This document shows, in pieces, positions 32,410-36,932 of a stretch of 36,932 nucleotides of DNA. The translations under genes were made by a program, and so were the position numbers. The DNA is from Desulfopila aestuarii DSM 18488 (GTDB lineage Bacteria; Desulfobacterota; Desulfobulbia; Desulfobulbales; Desulfocapsaceae). The DNA lies in assembly GCA_945863875.1 (NCBI GenBank), contig CAMBBS010000041.1:1-36932 (forward strand). Direction: 5' to 3'. Each line of letters opens with the position of its first letter. The first letter of the stretch is position 1. The notes under the pieces were generated by a model, which worked only from the letters and a program-made list of their open reading frames with translations, ran no database searches and was not told the DNA's origin.

Positions 32410-32418
32410 AATTTGACA

Positions 32419-34503
32419 ATGGCTGAATCGACAAAAGCAAAACCAGGTCTACCAACTATGCCTCGCTGGCTAATACTTGTGCTCGCATTTTTAGTATTGT
32501 TGTTATCCGTTGCCTACATCATCGAAACGGCAAATCATGAGCGCAATACCCTTTTTGCTCTCTATCAAGCCAAATCCCAATTTTATGCCGAACTGATAGG
32601 AGAACGGACTTCCAGTATGCTCGAGACCGCTGAGCAGTCGTTACTGGCTATTGAGTTGGAAATACGGATTCACCAAGACACACAGGCAGACTTCACTGCA
32701 GCGGCCACAAACAGGATCCGGCGACATTTCCTATATCTCGAACAAATACATAATGTTATATTTGTTAACGCCGAGGGTGAGCTGCTATTTTCCATACCTT
32801 CTGGTCCCACTCCGCCGGTGGACATTGAAGCTTTACTCACTGTCCATAGAGACCAATGGATAGATCTTCATATAGAAAAATATGCGAATACCATCATGCT
32901 CAGCCGTCGGGTTAATGCGACGAGCGGCACGTTCGGTGGCATCTTGATAGCATTTATTGACCCTTCAATTTTTTTCACCAGGTTCGATGATTACTCTTCC
33001 GCCGACATTGATCAGGTGGGAATATGGGATACTGACGGACAACTGCTTGGTTTATTTCCTCAGTCTGAAACCTTGATTTCAGGAAACCCGCCCGTTCGAA
33101 CTATTACCGACCTCCCACTTTTTAGGGCATTTTCAGAGAAGGAATATTTCGTTGGCGGCTTCAAGACTTATCAAAACAAACAGACCATTGCGGCAATCTA
33201 TCAACTGAGGACCTTTCCATTCTTCATAGGTGTCGCCTTCAACAAAGAACCTCTTGTGAAATCTCTGCATATTGGCCTGGTTAATCAGTTAGTTCTGACA
33301 GTTACCGTCCTCCTCATTATGACCGGGATGGGCCTGGCTATCCATCGTCAATTGAATCGCCGACGCCTGGCGGAGAATGCCCTGCTCAAAAGACAAAGCC
33401 AACACGAAATATATCAGCAGGTGTTTGAAAACAGCTGTGCAGTCAAGTTATTGATTGACCCGAATGCCAATACAATCATTGACGCCAATCCAGCAGCATG
33501 CCACTTTTACGGTTACCCTAGGCAAGAATTCCTGCAAATGCATTTCTCTGATATAACGTCCACCGAGGATAATAGCTCCTGCGAAATCTTGCAGATGCTT
33601 TTTAATCGAGAGGTTCCATACGTTGAATTAACGAACAGGTTGGCTTCAGAGAAACTTCGTCAAGTTGAACTCTACGCGAGCCCATTAAAATATCAGGGCA
33701 GGCAACTCCTGTATGTCATTGTGCAAGATATCACTGAAAGACGCACTATGGAGGCGGCCTTGGTCAAGGCGCGGAAAATGGAAAGTGCTGTCACCCTTGC
33801 AGGAGGCATTACCCATGATTTTAATAACCTGTTGACGGCAGTTATCGGATTCATGGAAATGGCCGGCGATGACATACCAAACGATCTGCCCATGGCAAAA
33901 GACAACTTGCAAAATGCTTTAAAGGCTGCCGGACAGGCTAAAGACTTAACGAATAAGTTTTTCATCATAGCAAACGTTCACCATTGCCACCTCAATGACA
34001 CCGTTATACAGGATGTAATTGAGCAGGCCGTTGACGGATTCTTCGATAAAAATAGCCATTATCGCTGCCACGTTTCGCAAGTTCCACCAATCAATGTGAA
34101 AATTGACCGAGAACTCATGTTGCTCACCCTGGACAATCTCCTGACAAATGCCATCGAGGCTCTGCCAGAAGATGGCCTGGTTGAAATCAATCTTTCCATC
34201 GCGACCGTGAACCGGGACTATTCTGATATATCAGTTGTCAGGCTTGAACCGGGTGACTATGCAAGAATAGAAATACGGGATCGGGGCACTGGTATTGCCA
34301 AGGAACAAATTGAAAACATTTTTGATCCCTATTTTTCCAGTAAGGCCCGAGGAAAAGAGAAAGGGATGGGGCTAGGCCTGACCCTGGCTTATTCAGTTAT
34401 GCAACGCCACGGAGGGGCGATTGACATTCAATCCAAACCGAACGTAGGCACCGTGTGCACCCTCTATCTGCCGTTGGCGGCAGCAGCCACCCCGCCAATG
34501 TGA
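32419..34503 (+). CDS. Membrane histidine kinase with Cache-like periplasmic domain and PAS, receiver lost
   Basis: A 694-residue protein. A transmembrane segment at about 17-35 is followed by a periplasmic region of about 250 residues with a double-Cache-like pattern (I-F-V-N-A-E-G-E-L-L-F, later G-I-W-D-T-D-G-Q). A second transmembrane segment lies at about 288-309. Then come PAS (about 330-440), HisKA with H466 in GGITHDFNN, and an ATPase (L-L-T-N-A-I-E-A-L, I-R-D-R-G-T-G-I-A, M-G-L-G-L-T-L). The kinase core is intact. It ends without the receiver domain found in its two relatives here, and a receiver-like fragment follows in another frame. The frame can start at a TTG at 32,413, but the ATG at 32,419 is preferred; neither has a good ribosome binding site, suggesting coupling to the preceding gene. 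Confidence 0.88.
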   Translation: MAESTKAKPGLPTMPRWLILVLAFLVLLLSVAYIIETANHERNTLFALYQAKSQFYAELIGERTSSMLETAEQSLLAIELEIRIHQDTQADFTAAATNRIRRHFLYLEQIHNVIFVNAEGELLFSIPSGPTPPVDIEALLTVHRDQWIDLHIEKYANTIMLSRRVNATSGTFGGILIAFIDPSIFFTRFDDYSSADIDQVGIWDTDGQLLGLFPQSETLISGNPPVRTITDLPLFRAFSEKEYFVGGFKTYQNKQTIAAIYQLRTFPFFIGVAFNKEPLVKSLHIGLVNQLVLTVTVLLIMTGMGLAIHRQLNRRRLAENALLKRQSQHEIYQQVFENSCAVKLLIDPNANTIIDANPAACHFYGYPRQEFLQMHFSDITSTEDNSSCEILQMLFNREVPYVELTNRLASEKLRQVELYASPLKYQGRQLLYVIVQDITERRTMEAALVKARKMESAVTLAGGITHDFNNLLTAVIGFMEMAGDDIPNDLPMAKDNLQNALKAAGQAKDLTNKFFIIANVHHCHLNDTVIQDVIEQAVDGFFDKNSHYRCHVSQVPPINVKIDRELMLLTLDNLLTNAIEALPEDGLVEINLSIATVNRDYSDISVVRLEPGDYARIEIRDRGTGIAKEQIENIFDPYFSSKARGKEKGMGLGLTLAYSVMQRHGGAIDIQSKPNVGTVCTLYLPLAAAATPPM

Positions 34504-34620
34504 TGCGCCATCAAGGGGTGCTCGATGCAGGTTTCAAGTGTATCCGGAAGCCCTTTCGTTTCGGTAGGATCCCTACCGCGACCGTTTATAATGGGATGTT
34601 TACATTTTTCAAAAATTGAA
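34503..34620 (+). pseudogene. Remnant of a response-regulator receiver domain
   Basis: Starting at the ATG at 34,503, two bases out of frame with the kinase that ends there, the sequence encodes H-Q-G-V-L-D-A-G-F-K-C-I-R-K-P-F. The end of the receiver in the kinase at 22,334-25,057 reads H-H-G-V-L-N-E-G-V-H-F-I-Q-K-P-F at the equivalent place, which is eight or nine identities in 16. The match includes the conserved Lys-Pro of receiver domains. The rest of a receiver, including its phosphoacceptor Asp, is missing. The kinase was therefore probably a hybrid that lost its receiver by deletion and frameshift. Confidence 0.55.
34562..34578. terminator. Hairpin after the sensor operon
   Basis: CGGTAGG and CCTACCG form a perfect seven-base stem around a three-base loop, 60 bases after the kinase stop. 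It lacks a T run. A second, AT-rich inverted repeat (34,603-34,626, CATTTTTCAA with TTGAAAAA-ATG) follows and could serve both convergent genes. Confidence 0.35.
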
Positions 34621-34667
34621 AAAAATGGGGGGGGGGTTACAGAGGAATTTGGCAGCGATTCGCTTAT

Positions 34668-35420
34668 TTATTTCAGCTTTCTCGCCACATACACCCCGTA
34701 GCTGATGTGAGCCCTGTATGTCTCGTAGAGGTCGATTTCCCGTTGTTCCGCAGCCACGACCGCACGTGCTTCCTCACTGTTTTCGTTCCGGTTCAGGAAG
34801 TCTTCAAACCTGGCTTGCATGGGCCGGTAATACTCATCTAGCCAGCACTGCTCTGGTAACACAAAATACCCAACCGGCGAATAACCGTGATTTTCCAGAA
34901 TCCTGATCTTGGCCGAGGCGACATCGATTTCCGGGTATTCGCTATCCCAATGGTTCTGGAGCTCCGCTGGTCGGGAGTCCGTGATCCATGTGATCTCGGA
35001 AGCAACAAGGAGACCGCCCGCCTTCAGGTAGCGTCGCCAGTCCGCCACTCCTTTTTCAAATCCGATGTTATAGATTGCTCCTTCGGACCAGATGATGTCC
35101 AATTCCTCATCGGCGAAAGGCAGGTTGTCCATGGAGCAGGCACGTGTTGAGATCCTGTCTGCCACCCCCATGCTTATAGCCCTGTCCTCGAGCACATCCA
35201 GAAAGTTCTGAAGGAAGTCCACCGCCGTGATTCGGGCATTCAAGAGCCTGGCAAGCAGGAGGGTGGACGCCCCCGTACCACAACCGATATCTGCAATCTT
35301 GAGCGGCGTGGTCCGGTCGACTTTGGCCAGATTAAGCGCCTGCTCCGTCTCGGCATCCCCACCCGGTCCTTGCCGATGGCCCTGTTTGTGTAGGTCGATT
35401 AAGAGTTTGTAATTATCCAT
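34668..35420 (-). CDS. Class I SAM-dependent methyltransferase
   Basis: A 250-residue Rossmann-fold methyltransferase. Motif I is IADIGCGTGASTLLLA (42-57), and the acidic residue after beta-2 is in ITAVDFLQNF (64-73). A-C-S-M-D-N-L-P-F (93-101) and LDIIWSEGAIYNIGF (107-121) form the motif II/III region. The C-terminal part, with Y-F-V-L-P-E-Q-C-W-L-D-E-Y-Y-R-P, resembles small-molecule methyltransferases rather than RNA or DNA enzymes. The substrate is unknown. It is convergent with the sensor operon and divergent from the aldo/keto reductase, so it stands alone. The ATG at 35,420 is preceded by a moderate purine-rich site. Confidence 0.88.
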   Translation of the reverse strand: MDNYKLLIDLHKQGHRQGPGGDAETEQALNLAKVDRTTPLKIADIGCGTGASTLLLARLLNARITAVDFLQNFLDVLEDRAISMGVADRISTRACSMDNLPFADEELDIIWSEGAIYNIGFEKGVADWRRYLKAGGLLVASEITWITDSRPAELQNHWDSEYPEIDVASAKIRILENHGYSPVGYFVLPEQCWLDEYYRPMQARFEDFLNRNENSEEARAVVAAEQREIDLYETYRAHISYGVYVARKLK

Positions 35421-35730
35421 AGCCTGAGCTCTTCCTTGTTTTGGGCGAATAAGGAATTATCCAGAACTGTTTATCTTGCCGGAACAATACACATGTCAAG
35501 CTCTGGCACATGCCAAATCAACTTAGGAGCCGTCACGAAATAACCCGGCCATTTATATCCATTTCGTTACGGATCCTTATGGCGTTCCGAGCATTCTTCC
35601 GGCCATGTTATTTTTTGACAACGCCTTAGATTGAATATCGCTGCCTTACGATTGATAAATCGGCGGTGAAATGATATTCTACCGTCCTTAGAAGAACATA
35701 GCCACTCCAAAGCATCCAAGGAAAAATGTT
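35421..35730. other. Divergent control region, methyltransferase / aldo-keto reductase
   Basis: No gene is present. The reductase-facing half holds a good sigma-70 promoter at 35,652-35,680. An upstream TTGACA (35,615-35,620) lacks a well-spaced -10. I see no clear promoter for the methyltransferase. Confidence 0.45.
35652..35680 (+). promoter_or_regulatory. Sigma-70-type promoter of the aldo/keto reductase
   Basis: TTGATA (35,652-35,657) and TATTCT (35,675-35,680) are separated by 17 bases, about 50 bases before the ATG at 35,731. Confidence 0.5.
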
Positions 35731-36708
35731 ATGAAGATCAGCCAACTGCCCCCAGGACTTTGCACGCCAGCTATAGGTCTTGGCTGCTGGGGAATGTCGA
35801 ACGCCTACGGGCCAGCGGATGAAAAGGAATCCATCGCCACGATAGAGGCGGCTCTGGCCGTCGGTCTCCACCATTTTGATACGGCTGACGTGTATGGCGA
35901 CGGCCACAATGAAATCCTGTTGGGCAGGGCTTTGACTGGTCGTCGGCAGGACGTCTTTATAGCGACCAAGTTTGGTTTTGTCGGGGATGAACATGGGCAG
36001 GTTTGTGTTGATGGCCGCCCGGAACGAGTGAAGGTCGCCTGCGAAGCCAGTTTACGGCGGCTTGGCACCGAGGTGATTGATCTCTACTGCCTGCATCGAC
36101 GTGACAAAAGGGTCGAAATCGAGGACACGGTAGGCGCCATGGCAGATCTTGTCCGTGCTGGGAAGGTCCGGTATCTCGGCCTTTCCGAAGTGTCAGCCGA
36201 AACTCTTCGTCGGGCCTCAGCCGTCCATCCCATAGCGGCCCTCCAGTCAGAATACAGCCTGTTCACCAGAGATACGGAAAGCACAGTGCTTCCCGTCTGC
36301 CGCGAACTTGGCACGGCCCTTGTGGCCTTCTCCCCCCTCGGCCGTGGTTTGCTAACCGGCAAGGTGAAATCTCGTGCAGAGCTCACCGCAGGTGACTATC
36401 GCCGAGAAATGCCACGTTTTGCTGAAGGAAATCTGGCGAAAAACAGCGCCTTGGTTGAAGCCCTGGAAATCATGGCGCTGGCAAAAAACGGAACCGCAGC
36501 CCAAGTCGCGCTTGCCTGGCTACTGGGCCAAGGCAAGGACATCCTGCCTATTCCCGGTATGAAGAGACGGAGCCATCTGCAGGATAACCTCGGTGCGTTG
36601 AGGATTCAACTTAGCCCCGATGAGCTGGCCCAGCTTTCCACCCTGAGCGAGGCTGTCCAGGGGCAAAGACATAATCCCCATAACTTGAAGTTCATTGAGA
36701 ATTCCTGA
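35731..36708 (+). CDS. Aldo/keto reductase (YajO/Tas-like, NADPH-dependent)
   Basis: A 325-residue TIM-barrel oxidoreductase. The catalytic tetrad is visible: Asp and Tyr in [14 protein letters not shown] (48-61), Lys in FIATKFGF (about 73-80) and His in YCLHRRD (about 118-124). The NADP-binding end has [12 protein letters not shown] (about 202-213) and [16 protein letters not shown] (about 271-286), both typical of the AKR family that reduces aldehydes such as methylglyoxal and other carbonyls. The substrate cannot be read from the sequence. An AAGGA site precedes the ATG. The length is usual for the family. It is a single-gene unit. Confidence 0.93.
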   Translation: MKISQLPPGLCTPAIGLGCWGMSNAYGPADEKESIATIEAALAVGLHHFDTADVYGDGHNEILLGRALTGRRQDVFIATKFGFVGDEHGQVCVDGRPERVKVACEASLRRLGTEVIDLYCLHRRDKRVEIEDTVGAMADLVRAGKVRYLGLSEVSAETLRRASAVHPIAALQSEYSLFTRDTESTVLPVCRELGTALVAFSPLGRGLLTGKVKSRAELTAGDYRREMPRFAEGNLAKNSALVEALEIMALAKNGTAAQVALAWLLGQGKDILPIPGMKRRSHLQDNLGALRIQLSPDELAQLSTLSEAVQGQRHNPHNLKFIENS

Positions 36709-36776
36709 AAAGAGCGAAGCTAACGCACGCAACCTTTCTTCGTTTATTGTAATTACAGACCTCGAGAATCGAGAAT

Positions 36777-36791
36777 GCAAGGCAGCCTTGC
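36777..36791 (+). terminator. Possible terminator after the aldo/keto reductase
   Basis: GCAAGG and CCTTGC form a six-base stem with a three-base loop, about 70 bases after the stop. It is followed by AGCCCTTTAATT, which has only a short T run. A smaller hairpin, CTCGA-GAA-TCGAG, lies just before it at 36,761-36,773. Confidence 0.35.
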
Positions 36792-36870
36792 AGCCCTTTA
36801 ATTCCGACAATTGGCGGTAAAACTGGACATCTGTCTCGCTTATTTAACAAAAATAAGAATGAGACGTCGA

Positions 36871-36928
36871 TATATCTAAGACAATACCAATAGATATAAA
36901 ATTGATTAATTCGTCAAATTTATATCTA
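36871..36928. repeat. Three spaced TATATCTA/TAGATATA copies at the window end
   Basis: TATATCTA occurs at 36,871-36,878 and 36,921-36,928, and its complement TAGATATA at 36,891-36,898. Start-to-start spacings are 20 and 30 bases, close to two and three helical turns. The last two copies extend into a perfect ten-base inverted repeat (36,891-36,900 with 36,919-36,928). The surrounding sequence is very AT-rich. It could be an operator for a gene beyond the window edge; no gene is visible here. Confidence 0.45.
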
Positions 36929-36932
36929 AAAT

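Noticed and set aside
34624-34636. Run of G residues near 34,626 as a possible slippage or recombination site
   Set aside because: A homopolymer alone between convergent genes gives no support for a function and is prone to sequencing error.
1-36932. CRISPR arrays, tRNA or rRNA genes
   Set aside because: No regularly spaced direct repeats, no cloverleaf-like sequence with the T-loop signature and no rRNA-like stretch were seen.

Overview
The window is about 37 kb of moderately GC-rich bacterial DNA. It looks like a Gram-negative, probably deltaproteobacterial/Desulfobacterota genome. That is an inference from the gene families: a Wza-type lipoprotein exporter, TRAP-type binding proteins, PAS-rich kinases with an HDFNN H-box and an NtrC-family regulator. 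No rRNA, tRNA or housekeeping marker is present to settle the taxonomy.

Region 1 (about 1-20,474, minus strand) is an exopolysaccharide (EPS) biosynthesis and export cluster. In transcription order it encodes: a sugar-transferase-like/WecG fusion; a complete priming sugar transferase; a STAS protein; a degenerate nucleotidyltransferase/beta-helix/sugar-transferase-like protein; a second STAS protein; an RsbW-like kinase; a GT2; a CysE-like acyltransferase; a second GT2; and a membrane acyltransferase. After a 290-bp leader come Wza-like, Wzc-like and Wzx-like proteins, two GT4 enzymes and a secreted glycosidase-like protein. After another gap come a second CysE-like acyltransferase, a Wzy/ligase-like protein and a VanZ-like gene cut by the end of an apparent insertion sequence. 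Many genes overlap by 1-4 bases, so translational coupling is likely.

Region 2 (20,475-25,057) holds a divergent NtrC-type sigma-54 activator (receiver, AAA+ with GAFTGA, Fis helix-turn-helix). Convergent to it is a soluble four-PAS hybrid histidine kinase. The main observation of this reading is that the gaps inside the EPS cluster carry -24/-12 (sigma-54) promoter motifs in the right orientation. Two are strong (20,547-20,562 and 12,049-12,064) and two are weaker (6,937-6,952 and 2,514-2,529). With the activator next door and a STAS/STAS/RsbW partner-switch set inside the operon, the EPS system appears to combine sigma-54 transcriptional control with a partner switch that may act on enzymes or on a distant sigma factor.

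Region 3 (25,058-27,962) is mostly gene-poor. It has one FMN-binding NimA-like gene and a badly decayed transposase-like relic. Region 4 (27,963-34,503, plus strand, visibly more AT-rich) is a tight four-gene operon of two binding-protein/histidine-kinase pairs with no permease: an SBP_bac_3-like protein with a hybrid kinase, then a DctP-like protein with a kinase. The last kinase has apparently lost its receiver domain, and a fragment of one remains downstream in another frame. Region 5 (34,504-36,932) has a convergent SAM methyltransferase, an aldo/keto reductase with its own promoter, and an AT-rich end with three spaced copies of TATATCTA/TAGATATA.
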